64,000 nt of DNA from Stenotrophomonas pavanii (GTDB lineage Bacteria > Pseudomonadota > Gammaproteobacteria > Xanthomonadales > Xanthomonadaceae). Every line of letters begins with the position of its first letter. The first letter of the stretch is position 1. The position numbers and the translations under genes are program-made. Shown here in pieces: positions 47,975 through 61,700 of this stretch. The notes under the pieces are model-generated. The model worked only from the letters and a program-made list of their open reading frames with translations. It was not told the origin of the DNA and searched no databases. The DNA is taken from the NCBI RefSeq assembly GCF_900101175.1, contig NZ_FNFQ01000009.1:62001-126000 (forward strand), written 5' to 3'.

Positions 47975-49717
47975 GTGCAGTCAGGGAAGAAGCAGGCACG
48001 GCAGGTGTGCCGTGGTGGTGGGTGGGTGGTGCTGCTTGGCATGAGCTTCGGTGTTGCCGCCCAGCAGGCCGGTGATCCCGCCGCGCAGGAACTGCTGCGG
48101 CAGCAGGAACGCGAACGCGTGCTGCGCGAGCAGCAGGAGCAACGGCTGGATGTCCGCCTGGAGCGGGGCGCGCAGAAGGAGGGCGATCGCCTGCCGACGC
48201 AGGAGCACCCCTGCGTACGCATCGATCGCATTGTGCTGGAAGGCGAGGACAGCCAGCGCTTCGGCTGGGCACTGGCGGCCGCTGACCCGGTGGGCGATCC
48301 AGCCACCGGTCGTTGCCTGGGGACCGAAGGCATCAACGTGGTGATGAAGCGCGTGCAGAACGCAATCATCGCCCGGGGCTATGTGACCACGCGGGTGCTG
48401 TCGGCACCGCAGGATCTCAACCAGGGCGCGCTGACGTTGTCGGTGGTGCCGGGCCGGTTCCGCGAGGCCGTGTTCTCCGACCCGCAGGGCCGGCACCCGG
48501 CCCTTGCCAATGCGCTGCCGATCCGCAGCGGCGGCCTGCTCAACCTGCGCGACATCGAGCAGGGGCTGGAGAACCTGCAGCGCGTGCCGACCGTCAGCGC
48601 CGACATCAAGATCGCGCCGGCCGACGGCGAGGGCGCGGCGCCGGGCCAAAGCGACCTGCAGATCGACTGGACGCAGCGTTCACCGGTACGCGCCAGCGTC
48701 ACCCTGGACGATGCCGGCAGCCGCGGGACCGGCAAGCTGCAGGCCAACGCGACGCTGTCGCTGGACAATCCGCTGGGTCTGAACGAGCTGTTCTACGTCA
48801 GTGCTGGCCGTGGCGTGTTCAACGGCCGCGGCAAGGACACCGACAGCTGGACCGCGCACTACGACGTGCCCTACGGCTACTGGCTGTTCGGTGCTACTGC
48901 CAGCGCCTACGACTACAGCCAGAACGTGGTCGGTGCCTTTGAACGCTACGAATACAGTGGCCGCAGCCGCAACGCCGAAGCGCGGGTCGACCGGCTGCTG
49001 CTGCGCAATGCCAAGGTCAAGTTCAGTGCCTACGCGCGCGGCTGGCAGCGCGAGTCGAAGAACTACATCGACGATACCGAGATTGAAGTGCAGCGCCGCC
49101 GCACCGCTGGCTGGGAACTGGGCCTGACCCACAAGCAGTTCATCGGCACTGCCACGTTCGATGCCAGCGTGGCCTACCGGCGTGGCACGGGCGCCTTCCA
49201 CGCCCTGCACTCGCCGGAAGAGATGGCACAGCAGTGGGATCCGACGCTGCCGCTGGAAGGCACCTCGCGGATGAAGCTGATCACCGCCGATGCGCAGTTC
49301 AACGTGCCGTTCCAGCTGGGCAAGCAGCGCCTGCGCTACACCGCCGCATGGCGGGCGCAGTGGAACCGCACGCCACTCTCGCCACAGGACCGCTTCGCCA
49401 TCGGCGGCCGCTATACCGTGCGCGGTTTCGACGGTGAAAGCTCGCTCAGCGGTGAGCGCGGCTGGTCGCTGCGCAATGATCTTTCGCTGGGCATCGGCGG
49501 TGGCCAGGAGTTCTACGTGGCTGCCGACTACGGTCGTATCGGCGGCCCATCCGCGCAGTGGCAGTCCGGCCGCGACCTGGCGGGCATGGCGCTGGGCCTG
49601 CGCGGCGGCTGGCAGCAGCTTTCCTGGGATGGCTTCGTCGGCTCGGCGTTGCACAAGCCCGCCCATTTCCCCACCGACTACACCACGTTCGGCTTCAGCC
49701 TGGCCTGGCGCTACTGA
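47975..49717 (+). CDS. cdiB: CdiB/FhaC-type outer-membrane two-partner secretion transporter
   Basis: 580 residues from GTG 47975, chosen for AGGAAA upstream and a signal peptide ending F-G-V-A-A-Q; the frame is open further upstream. A Gln/Arg/Glu-rich helix (residues ~38-65, the H1 plug) precedes POTRA domains (R-I-D-R-I-V-L-E-G and L-S-V-V-P-G-R) and a ~350-residue beta-barrel. The Omp85-type conserved motif V-R-G-F-D-G-E lies near the C-terminus and the last residue is aromatic (W-R-Y). It exports CdiA across the outer membrane. It lies 21 bp before cdiA, in the usual B-A-I order. Confidence 0.92.
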   Translation: MQSGKKQARQVCRGGGWVVLLGMSFGVAAQQAGDPAAQELLRQQERERVLREQQEQRLDVRLERGAQKEGDRLPTQEHPCVRIDRIVLEGEDSQRFGWALAAADPVGDPATGRCLGTEGINVVMKRVQNAIIARGYVTTRVLSAPQDLNQGALTLSVVPGRFREAVFSDPQGRHPALANALPIRSGGLLNLRDIEQGLENLQRVPTVSADIKIAPADGEGAAPGQSDLQIDWTQRSPVRASVTLDDAGSRGTGKLQANATLSLDNPLGLNELFYVSAGRGVFNGRGKDTDSWTAHYDVPYGYWLFGATASAYDYSQNVVGAFERYEYSGRSRNAEARVDRLLLRNAKVKFSAYARGWQRESKNYIDDTEIEVQRRRTAGWELGLTHKQFIGTATFDASVAYRRGTGAFHALHSPEEMAQQWDPTLPLEGTSRMKLITADAQFNVPFQLGKQRLRYTAAWRAQWNRTPLSPQDRFAIGGRYTVRGFDGESSLSGERGWSLRNDLSLGIGGGQEFYVAADYGRIGGPSAQWQSGRDLAGMALGLRGGWQQLSWDGFVGSALHKPAHFPTDYTTFGFSLAWRY

Positions 49718-49738
49718 GCCGCCACAAGGACACGTGAC

Positions 49739-52700
49739 ATGAACACTATCTATCGTCTGGTTTTCAACCGCGCGCTGCGCGTCTGGCAGGTGGCTTCGGA
49801 ACTGGTGAAGGGCGGCGGTGGCCTGGTCGGCCATGTGCCGGGCCGGCAGAGCGCTGCGCTGTCGCCGCTGGGCTTCGCGCTGATGTGCTCACTGGGCTGG
49901 GTCAGCCTGGCAACCCCCGCGCTGGCGCAGTCCGATGCGCGCATCAGTTCCGATCCGAATGCGCCCGGCCGCGAACGGCCGACGGTAGTGACGGCACCCA
50001 ATGGCGTGCCGATGGTGAACGTCACCACGCCGTCGGCGGCGGGTGTGTCGCGCAACCGCTATTCGCAGTTCGACGTAGGCCGCGAAGGCGTCATCCTCAA
50101 CAACGCCCGCGGCCAGGTGCAGACGCAGCTGGGCGGCTGGGTGCAGGGCAACCCGTGGCTCGCCACCGGCAGTGCACGGGTCATCCTCAATGAAGTGAAT
50201 GGTCCGGCCAGCCGGCTCAACGGCTATGTGGAAGTGGCCGGGCAGCGCGTCGAAGTGATCATTGCCAACCCGGCCGGCATCCAGGTCAACGGCGGCGGCT
50301 TCCTCAATGCCAGCCGGGTGACCCTGACCACTGGCACGCCGATGTTCACGGGTGCCGGTGCACTGGAGGGCTACCGCGTCACCGGCGGCGCGATCCAGAT
50401 CGATGGCGATGGCCTGGACACCAGCCGTGCCGATTACACCGACCTGATCACCCGTTCGTTGCAGGTCAACGCCGGCATCTGGGCCAATCAGTTGCAGGCG
50501 ACGCTGGGCAACAACGTGGTCAGTGCCGACCACAGCCAGGCCAGTGCGACCGCGGCCAGCGGCGAGGCACCGACCTTCGCTCTGGACGTTGGTGCACTGG
50601 GCGGCATGTTCGCCAACAAGATCTGGCTGGTCGGCAACGAGCACGGCGTGGGCGTGCGCAATGCCGGCAGCATTGGCGCGCAGGCCGGCGAGCTGGTGGT
50701 GACGGTGGATGGTCGCCTGGAAAACACCGGCGCCCTGCAGTCGCGGCAGAACGTGCGCGTGCAGGCCAGTGGCGATCTTGCCAATGGCGGCACCATCGCG
50801 GCCTCGCGTGAGGTGGCAATCACCTCCGGCGGCACGCTGGACAACAGCAGCGGCACGCTCAATGCGCAGCGCCTGCAGCTGCAGGCGCAGGGGTTGCGCA
50901 ACCAGGGTGGTGCGATCGAACAGACCGGCGTGCAGGCCCTGGCGCTCAGGGCTGACGCAGCCAGCAACCGCAGCAACGGCCTGTTGGGCGCACTGGATGC
51001 GGTAGCATCAGGTGGCAATGAGGGCCGCCCTGGCGGCGGCGCGTCGCCGGGCAGCGGTGGCGGAACGCCCGGAACCGGCACGCCGGGAACCCCGGGAACC
51101 GGAGGCGGCAATGGAGGCTCGACCGGTACCTCGACGTCGCCGGAGCTGCCGCTGGCCGAGGGCCTGATCGCCATCACCGGCATGCTGGACAACGACGGCG
51201 GCAGCATCAGCAACGGCGGCACGGTGTCACTGGCCGCCCGCAACGGTCTCGACAACAGCGGCGGTCGCCTGGGAGTGAGCGCGCTGCAGGCCGGGGGTGA
51301 GCTGCGCAATGACGGCGGCACGCTGCAGGTGCATGGCGATGCCGTGCTGCAGGTGGGCCTGTTGTCGAACCAGAAGGGTGCGCTGAGCGTGGCCGGCGGC
51401 CTGCGGCTGGATGCGCAGTCGCTCGACAACCGCGGGGGTGAACTGCGGCACGCCGGCAAGACGGCATCGTCGTGGACGGTGCAGGGCCTGTTCAACAACG
51501 ACGGTGGCCTGCTGGCCACCAATGCCACGCAGCTGGCGTTGCGCGCAGGCCGGGTCGGCAATGCCGGTGGCCGTATGGAACATGCCGGCGAGGGTGGCCT
51601 GCAGCTGGATACGGGCGACTGGGCCAGCACTGGTGGGCGTCTGAGCACCCTCGGCCGCCTGCAATGGACGGCCGGCAACGTCGATCTGCGCAACGGTTCG
51701 CTCAGTGCGGCCGGGTTCGATATCGTCGCCGGGACGCTGGACAACCGGGGCGGCAGCCTGCTGTCGCTCGGTACCGGTGCCAGTTCGGTGAAGGCCACGG
51801 CGCTGGACAACAGTGCCGGCGGCACGCTGGCCGGCAATGGTGATCTGGGGCTTACCGCGATCACGCTGGACAACAGTAGGGGGCTGGTGCAGCAGTCCGG
51901 CACCGGCAGCCTGCGGGTGCAGGCCAAAACCCTGCATGGCAGCGAAGGACGCCTGCTCAGCAACGGCGCGCTGGTGCTGTCCGGCGGCGAGCTGGACGTG
52001 AGCGGCGGGACGACGTCGGCGCAGCGCGTGCAGATCCAGGCCGATGTGTTGCGCAACCGCCAGGGCCAGATCGTTGCGCAGGGAACGCAGGCGTTGGCAC
52101 TGGACGTGCGCGATGCGCTCGACAACCAGGAAGGCCAGATCGTCGGCAACGGCGGCCTGCGCATCGACGCCGGTCGCATCGACAACCAGAAGGGCACGCT
52201 GCAGTCGGCCGGTACACAGGGCGTGGCGCTGACGGTGCGCGGCACCCTGGACAACAGCGGCGGCGGCATCTCCGGCAACGGCCAGGTGCAGCTGCAGATT
52301 GGCAGCCTGGTCAACCAGGGCGGCAAGGTGCTGGCGGCAGGCAGCGGCGCGCTGCAGGTGCAGGCCCGCGAGCGGCTGGACAACAGCAACGGCGGCCGCC
52401 TGGCCGGTACCGGTGATCTGCAGCTGCAGGCGGCACAGCTGGACAATCGCAGTGGTGCAATCGAACACGCTGGCGGCGGCACGTTGCAGATCCGCGCCGA
52501 CAGCCTGCAGGGTGCGGCGGGCCGCATTCTCAGCCAGTCGTCGCTGGTGCTTGAGGGCGGCGACCTGCTGCTCGGGGCCGGCAGCACTACCCAGGCCGAG
52601 CGCATTGCCATCGATGCGCAGCGCCTGGACAACGCCGGGGGCAACCTCAGTGCGACCGGCAGCGACGCGCTGCGGCTGCACGTAGCGCAGCGCGTGGACA

Positions 52701-55700
52701 ACAGTGGCGGTACGATCGCCGGCAACGGGGCGCTGGATATACAAGCCGGCGAACTGATCAACCGCACGGGTACGCTCAGCGGCGCCGGAACGGCTGACAG
52801 CGCGCTGCAGATTGACGGTGCGCTGGACAATCACGAAGGCACGATCGCCAGCAATGCCAACCGCCTGACGGTCACATCCGCACGGCTGGACAACAGGGGC
52901 GGCAGCATCCGCCAGGCCGGCAACCAGGGCCTGGACATCACCACCGGCCGCCTGGACGGCAGCAAGGGCACGCTGGTCTCCGCGGCCACGCTGACCCTGC
53001 GTGCTGGCGACGTGGATCATCGTGACGCGACGCTGGGCGCCGATCGCCTCGACCTTGAAGCAACCACGCTCGACAATGCCGGCGGCCGCATCATCGCCAG
53101 CGGTGAAGGCGTCAGTCGCATCAAGGCCACAACGCTGGGCAATGCCGGTGGCACGCTGGCCAGCAATGGCGACATGGCCCTGCTGGCACAGACGCTGGAC
53201 AACCGTGCAGGCAGGATCCAGCACGCCGGCAGTGGCCGGCTGCAGGTCTCGGCGCAGACCCTGCTGGGCAACGGTGGCAGCGTGCTCAGCAATGGCAGCT
53301 TCGTGTTCGATGGCACCGCCCTCGATCTGAATGGAGCGACCACCTCTGCGCGGCGGATCGACATCGCCGCCGACACCCTGACCACTGCCGGTGGCACGCT
53401 CACCGCAACGGGTGAAGACGCGCTGCGCCTGCGCGTACAGGGGGTTCTGGACAATCGCGGCGGTTCGCTCGCCAGCAATGGCGCGCTGGATGTCATCGCG
53501 CGGCAGTTGATCAACGCGCAGGGCACGCTGCAGGGCGCAGGCAGCGGTCACTCCACGCTGGCGATCAGCCAGGCGCTGGACAACCAGAAAGGCCGCATCC
53601 TGCTCGGTGGTGCCGGCACCATCACCGCAGCCCGTCTGGGCAACCTGGGCGGCACCGTGCACGCGGGCGGCAGCGCGCTGGTGCTGGGCGTTGGCGGGCG
53701 CCTCGACAATGGCGAGCAGGGCCTGCTGTCCAGCACCGGTACGATGACCCTGGACGTCGGCAGCCTCGACAACCGCCACGGCACCCTGGTCGCTGGCCAG
53801 GACCTGACGGTCACCACGGCGGCAGGCGTGGACAACAGCGACGGCGCGATGCAGGCCGGCGAACGGCTGCAGCTGCAGGGCAACGGCCTGGACAACCAGC
53901 GTGGCACGCTGCTGGGTGGCCAGCTGGACATCGATACGCACGGCCAGCGGCTGGACAACCGCGCCGGCACGCTGGGCACGCAGAAGGGCGAACTGATCGT
54001 TCGCAGTGGCGCGATCGACAACCAGGGCGGTCGCGTGCAGTCAGCGGCCGACCTGACCATCAACACGGCCGGGCAGGACATCGACAACCGCGCCACCGCC
54101 GGCAGCGGTGGACTGCTGGCGGCCGGGAAGCTGCAGCTGGAAGGCGGTGTGCTGGACAACCGTGGCGGTGCAGTAAATGCACAAGGCGATGCGCGCCTGC
54201 TGCTGGCCCGCGTAGACAACAGCGCTGGTGGAACATTCGCCAGCGCTGCGAATTTGTCCTTGCAGGCGACGACCCTGGCCAATGCCAGTGGTCGCGTGCA
54301 GGCCGGGCGCAACCTCGACGTGGCCCTGGGCGGGCACCTGGACAACGCCGCCGGCGCGATCGCGGCTGGGCAGCGGTTGAGCCTCACTGCCGCCAGCGTG
54401 GACAACCGCAACACCCGTGGCGGCGACGGCACGCGGGGCCTGCAGGCGGGCCAGCTGCAGTTCGGCGCACAGTGGCTGGACAACAGCCAGGGCCAGGTCG
54501 TCACTGATGGCGGAGCGCGGCTGGAGATCAATGGCCAGCTGCAGAACACCGGCGGCGTGATCAGCACCGGCGGCAACCTGGACAGCCAGGCGGACAACGT
54601 CGCCAACAGCGGTGGCCTGCTGCGCGCCGATGGCAGCCAGACCCTGGTGGCACGTGCGCTCAGCGAAGACGGCCAGGTGCAGGCGCAGCGTGACCTCGGC
54701 CTTACCCTGCAGCAGGGCATGCGCCATCGTGGCGAATGGATCGCCAACGGCACGCTGTCGCTGAACCTGTCCGGCGACCTCGACAACCAGGGTGTCGTGC
54801 GCGGTGGCAACCTCGACCTCAACGCTCAGAACATCACCAACGCGACCTCGGGTGAGATCTCCAGCCAGGGCACGACCCACCTCAATGCCCGTGGCCAGTT
54901 GACCAACCGCGGCCTGATCGATGGCGCGCTGACCCACCTGGAGGCCGGCGAGATCGACAATCTCGGCACCGGGCGCATCTACGGTGATCGCGTGGCGATC
55001 TCCACCGGCGTGCTGAAGAACCGCGCCGAAGAGACCGGTGGTGCAACCCGCGTCGGCACCGTGGCCGCACGCGAGCGGCTGGACCTGGGCGTGCGCGAGT
55101 TGCAGAACACCGGCAAGGGCCTGATCTACAGCGACGGCGATGCGGCCATCGGCGGCACGCTCGGCGCCGATCGCATCGCCAGCGGCATTGCAGGGCGGAT
55201 CGACAACATCAGCTCGGTCATCGATGTGAGCGGCAACCTGTCCATCGATGCGCAGGTGGTCAACAACATCCGCGAGAACGTGGTCGTTTCGCAGACCAGG
55301 ACCGTGATGGATCCGGTGCGGCTGGACCGCCCGGCATGGTGGCGCAACGGCAAGAACGGCACCGAGAACATCCGCAGTACCAGCCACTACTCCGCGCACG
55401 AGGTGTACTACCTCGACCCGGCCGACATCCTCGAAGACACGCTGCACATCACGCCTGACGGCTTCACCGTGCATCGCGCGGTGGTGCGCCTGAGCTCGAA
55501 GACCAGTGCCTACTTCTTCGGGCGCGGTGGCCTGTACGCCGGCCTGGGCGAGCGCGCGCGCCTGAACGTGCAGGATGGCACGGTGGTGATGTACTACGTC
55601 GGTCGCCAGGACAACCAGGTCAATCCGGACCAGGTGCGCGTCGGCGCGGATGATCCGTTCGCCGAGCTGAGCGCCCTGCATCCCGATGCGCCGGCTTTCC

Positions 55701-58700
55701 GCTATGTCGACGACAAGCTGACCTATTCCAGCAACTACGGAACCTGCACCACCAACTGCGTGCAGTTGTGGACCTACAAGGACTACAACGATCCGGATCA
55801 TACGCTGACCAATCCGCGCGGCTCCGGTGGCAACAACGTCAGCAGCAACGAGCAGTACCGCATCGCCACCCGGACAGTGACCGAGGATGTGCTCGGCGCC
55901 GGGGTAGGCGCCGATGCGGTGATCCGCTCCGGCGGTGCGATGCGCATCGGCACCGACACTCTGAAGAACCACTACGGCAGCATCGCCGCAGGGGGCAACC
56001 TGAGCATCGTGGGACTGACCGCGACGGCGAAGGTCGAGAATCTGGCGCAGACGCTGTTCCGCACCCATGAATTCAACAATGTGGGCCACACCTACAGCAA
56101 CGAACGGGTGGCCTGGAGCAATGAGACGATCTCCGAGGAGATCGGCAGGATCGGTGGCAGCATCACCAGTGGAGGCACGCTGGTCATCGACGTCGGTGAC
56201 CTGAGCAACCTCAACCAGGGGCGAAACGCGCCGAACGTGCAGAACGGTTCGGCGATGGCCAACCTCAACGTGCAGGGTCCCAAAGCGCTGCCGGATGGGC
56301 CGGGCCACGGCGGTGCGCAGGGGCCGGGCCAGTCCACCGGCACCGGTGCCGAACGCGCGCTGGCGCAGGCGGCCGATGCCGCCGGTACCCAGCAGAGCGG
56401 CAGCGTCGGCGGCGTGAGCGGCAACAGCGGCACGTCCGGGCCGCGCGTGGTCGCGGCCAGTGGCGGATCGCCGGACCGCATCGCGATGAGTGCACCGGAC
56501 ACGCGCGCGCCGAGCGCCAGCCTGTTCAACGTCAACCCCAACGGCGGCCACTATCTGGTCGAGACCGATCCGCGCTTCACCGACCACAAGACCTGGCTGA
56601 GCTCGGACCACCTGCTGGGCCAGATGGGCTACTCGCCCGATACCGTGCAGAAGCGGCTGGGTGATGGTTACTACGAGCAGAGGCTGGTGCGCGAGCAGAT
56701 CGGCCAGCTGACCGGTCGCCGCTTCCTCGACGGCTACGCCAGTGACGAGGCGCAGTACCGCGCGCTGCTGGAGGCCGGTGCCACGGTCGCCAGCGAATGG
56801 GGCCTTCGCCCCGGCGTGGCGCTCACCGAAGCACAGATGGCACAGCTGACCAGTGACATCGTCTGGCTGGTCGAGCAGACCGTCACCCTGGCCGATGGCA
56901 GCACCACCACCGCGCTGGTGCCGCAGGTCTACCTACGCCTGCGCCCGGGCGACCTCGACGGCAACGGTGCATTGCTGGCCGGTGCCAATGTCGATATCAA
57001 TCTGGGCAATGGCCTGGTCAACACCGGCAATATCGCCGGCCGCAAGCTGGTGACCATCGATGCCGGCAACATCGAGCACCTCGGCGGCAGCATTTCCGGC
57101 CAGTACGTCGGGTTGTCGTCGGACAAGGACATCCGCGTTGTCGGTGCCGCCGTGACGGCCACCGATGCGCTGTCGGTCAAGGCCGCGGGCAACGTCACGG
57201 TGGCCTCCACGGTGGAGACACAGCGGGGCGGTGGTACCTACCAGTACGAGACCAACCGCATCGATCGGGTCGCCGGCCTGTATGTAACCAACCCCAGTGG
57301 CGACGGCATGCTGTCGGTCGTGGCCGGCGGTGACATCAGCCTGCATGCCGCACAGCTCCGCAACGCTGGCACTGACGGCCTGACCCAGCTGGCCGCAGGC
57401 GGCAATCTGGAGGTTGGCGCGATTGCGCTGGAGGAACGCCGCGACGCCACCTTCGACGAGCGCAACCACCAGCGCAGCAGCAGGACGACACATGCCGCCT
57501 CGTCGGTGCAGGGCGCTGGCGACGTGGTGCTGGCCGCTGGCAAGGACATCACCCTGGCCGCCGCGCAGATCAAGGCGGGGGGCGGCCTGGCATTGCAGGC
57601 CGGTGGGGACATCAACAGCCAGGCACTCGTGGACGGCGAGAGCCGCGATCTTGCCAATGCGGGCAAGCGCAGCTCGCTGCAGGTCAGCCAGCGTGATGAG
57701 ACGGTGCGTGGCAGTACGTTGCAGGCAGGGGGCAATCTGCTCCTGACGGCTGGCCGGGACGTCAACCTGACCGCCGCGTTGGTCGACAGCAATGACGGCA
57801 CGGTAAGCGTGGCTGCGGGCCGCGACGTCAACCTGCTCTCAGCCAACGAGACGCACGACTACAGCCTCGACAGCTACGACAAGAAAAAGAAGACGCTCTC
57901 CAGTACCACTACCACGCGCAGCGTCGACGCCAGCGACAGCTATGCCATCGGCACGGCGATCCAGGGCGAGCGCATCAACATCACGGCTGGCCGCGATCTG
58001 ACTGCGGTAGGTGCGGTGGTCGATGCCACCGGCAACGTGATTCTGGGGGCGGGCAACAATGTGCTGATCACTGCCGCCGAGGACCATCACAGCAGTGAGT
58101 CCAGCGAGAGCAAAAAGAAATCCGGCGTTACCGGAGGCTTCGGCAACGGCGTGGCATCGGTTGGCTACAGCAGCGCGAAGAACAGCAGCACCCGTGCCGA
58201 GCAGTCCACCACCCAGGTGGGATCGGCGATCGCCTCGCACGACGGCAATGTGCTGATCAACGCTGGCAACACACTGACGATCGAGGCCTCGGACGTCGCT
58301 GCAGGCGAGAACCTGACACTGGTGGGTAAGGATATTGCGCTGCTTGCGCGACAGGACACCACGAACAGCCAATCCAGCCAGGCCAGCAAGTCCAGCGGCT
58401 TCTCGGTGGGCGTGACCTACGACCCGACCAAGGCCTACCGCAGCGCCCGCGATTCGACCACCGACGGCATGGCCGACAGTGGCTCGGCAATGGGGCGGAT
58501 CACCCGCACCGCTGAAGGCGCAGCCTCCGGCCTGCGCGCGGCCACCACGTCGACCGTGGTGACTGCGGGCAGCCAGCGCACCAACAGCGAGCAGAGCCAT
58601 TCGACCAGTGATGCCCGTGTCAGCCAGTTGGCTGCAGGCGGCGATCTCACGTTGATTGCCAACGGCGGCTCGATCCTCAGCCAGGGCACGCAGATGTCGG

Positions 58701-61700
58701 CCGAGGGCAACGCTGTGCTGCTGGCCACCCAGGACATCGTGTTCGACGTGGCCCACAACACCGAGCGCAGCGACAGCAGCAGCCGCGGCAAGGGCTGGGG
58801 CTTTGCCAACAACACCAGCGGCCTGCCGTTCGGTACCAACAACGCGCAGAGCCAGGGCAGCGGCAGCAGTGACACCATCACCGGCACGCAGTTGTCGGTC
58901 GGCGGCGGCGTGCGCATGGCCACCACCGAAGGCAACATCCGCCTGACCGCAGCCAACATCGCGGCCGAGAAGGACGTCAGCATCCGTGCGGCCGGTGATC
59001 TACTGGTGCGCAGCGGGCAGGATACGGTCAGCAACGCCAATACGTCGGACAGCAAGGCGATCGGCACGGTACAGATATCGGATACCGAGAAGTTCTCTGG
59101 CTGGCACCGCGAGCAGCACCAGGACGACAGCGCGCAGGTGTCACAGGTGGCCAGCAGCATCGGCAGTCTGGGTGGCAGCGTGAACCTGACCGCCGGTGGC
59201 AAGTACACGCAGACGGCCAGCAACGTGGTGGCCGCCAAGGACGTGAACATCACCGCCGCCGAGATCGAGCTGCTGACCGCCGACGAAAGCGGCCACTACT
59301 CGCAGAGCGACAAGGACCTGAAGATCGGCGTGTTCGCGCGGGTGAAGTCGCCGTTGATCGATCTGATCAACAACGTGGACGCGGCCCGTCAGTCCGATGA
59401 TCGCCTGCAGAAGATGCAGGGCATGGCGGCGGGCGCCAACGCGTACCAGGCAGCCAGTGCGATCTCGGCACTGTCCGGCCGTGGCGGCAGTGGCGAACTG
59501 TTCCGTGCTGAAGCAGGCATCGGCTTCAAGACTGCCAACAGCAGTGCCGATGGCAGCAGCATGGTGTCGCGTGGTTCCACCATCCAAGGCGGCGGCAACG
59601 TCAACCTCGCCAGCACCCAGGGCGACATCCATGTGGTGCAGGGCAACCTCAGCGCGGGCAACACCCTCAGCCTGGATTCGGCCGGAGATATCCTGCTGGA
59701 GGCTGGCAAGGCGCATGTGGCCGACCGCAGCAAGAGCAGCAATGCCGGCGCCGAGGTGGGCGTAGGCGTCTCTGTAGGCGCGCAGACCGGCGTGTATGTG
59801 TACGCCGAAGCGAGTGTTGGCAGCAGCAAGGCCAATGCCGAGAGCAGCACCTGGCAGAACACCACGCTGACCGGCAAGAACATCTCGATGAAGGCAGAGG
59901 GCGATACCACGCTGCGTGGCGCCACAGCGACCGCTGATCGCATCGACGTCAAGACCGGCGGCACGCTGACCATCGAGTCGTTGCAGGACATCGCCGAGAG
60001 CATGTCCAAGAACAGCCAGGTGGGTGGCCGCGTGCAGGTGTCGTTCGGCACTGCGTGGAATGCTGATGGTTATGCCAGTGCAGGCAAGGCCAGCGGCAGC
60101 TATCAGGGTGTTGGTCAGCAGAGCGGCCTGTTTGCCGGTAATGGCGGGTACCACGTCGACGCCGGCCACGTGAATCTGGTGGGCGGTGCGATTACCAGCA
60201 CCAATGCGGGCAATAGTGATCTGACTGCGGGCTCGCTGACGTTCACTGACCTGCGGAACCACATGGACTACATGGCCAGCTCCGGCAGCATCAGTGGTGG
60301 TGCGGGCGGGGAGATGGATGGCTGGACGCCCAAGCCGGGAACTGCCGCACCCCGAGGTGGTCCGGGCCTGCCGATGATGGAAAAGGGCAGCGACAGCAGC
60401 TCCACTCTTGCCACCTTGACCGAGGGCAACATCACCATCGGTGGCAGACAGACGTCGGCGGCCGAGCTGGGCATCAACACAGATGCCAGTGGAGCGCATC
60501 GTGCGCTGGAGGCACTGCCGGATGCGAGCAAGCTGCTGGCGGACCAGCAGACGATGGCGGCTGCGGCGGGGACGGTGATGGCCACCAGCCAGCAGATTGC
60601 CTGGGATATTGGCAGTGCGGATGCGAAGAAGATCACGGACAAGTATCGGGAAGGGATGAGTCCCGAAGAGAAACGGGCATTCGATGCGCTTTCTCCGGAC
60701 GAGCGATTCAACCGTCTGGTCGCGTTCGATGCATCCTACCCGGAAGCGCTGGTGACCCAGCAGAAGTGGGCCCCTGATGGCGTCTATGGTCGCGCACTCG
60801 GCGCAGTGACCAGCGCGTTGGTCGGTGGTGTTGAAGGGCAGGGGCTGGTTCAGCTGGGTTCCAACGCGCTGGCGCCGTATGCGGCAGAACTGATCGGCAA
60901 GACGTTTGACCCGAACAAGCAGAGTGCTGCGCCTAGCGAGGCCATGCAGATGCTGTCGCACGCGCTGCTGGGCGCGCTGTTGGCAGAGGCCAATGGTGGC
61001 AAGGCGGGGACTGGGGCGTTGGCGGCCGGTGGTGGTGAGCTGGCGGCGAAGGTTCTGGGCGACTACTACGCCAAACAGAATAACGGGCAGTTGTCGCCCG
61101 AGCAGGCGGAGCAAGTAAGGGTGCTCGGACAAGCGGTCGGCGCAATGGCGGGAGGACTTTCCGGTGCAGGAATTTCTGGCGCGACATCGGGCATGGGTGT
61201 CGCGAAAAATTCCGTTGAGAACAACTACCTGAATCACGACGAGCGGATGGAGTACCTTCAGGCGACTCTGATGTGTTTCGACTCTGGCAAAGATTGCGAT
61301 ATCAAAGAGAACTTCGAGCGGCTCTCCGCGGAGCGCGATTACAAGTTGTTGATGGCGTGCCAAGTGCCAGGGTCTATCGCGTGCAGTGAGCAGCGATCAC
61401 TTGCGAAGATTGCGTTGGAATCGCATAACTCTCCTATATATAAGGGGGAGTACGACGCGTGGATGGCGGAGAACGCCAATAAGCTCATCGCTGCGAGCAA
61501 GAATGCCGGATCTGGGGTCAACCTTGAAGAAATTGCCATTCACTCTTCTACCGAAGATCTGCAAAGGAAGGTGTACTGTTCGCTGGTTGGTGAGTGTGGT
61601 TCGAACACTGTCGATCTATTGCGTGATGCAGGCTACGGTGCGGAAGCCGACTGGCTGTCGTCGACGAATCGAGCAGTCGCTGGTGCTGCCTTCGTAAACG

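Noticed and set aside
50488..53941. Very long antisense open frames (up to ~900 codons) within cdiA.
   Set aside because: They result from high GC and the repetitive codons of the filament repeats. They lack starts with ribosome sites and read as low-complexity Arg/Pro/Ala or His/Gln-rich protein.
51180..55200. Regular DNA repeats that could suggest a CRISPR array or satellite.
   Set aside because: The periodicity is that of L-D-N-x-x-G protein repeats in one long reading frame; units vary and there are no spacer-like intervals.
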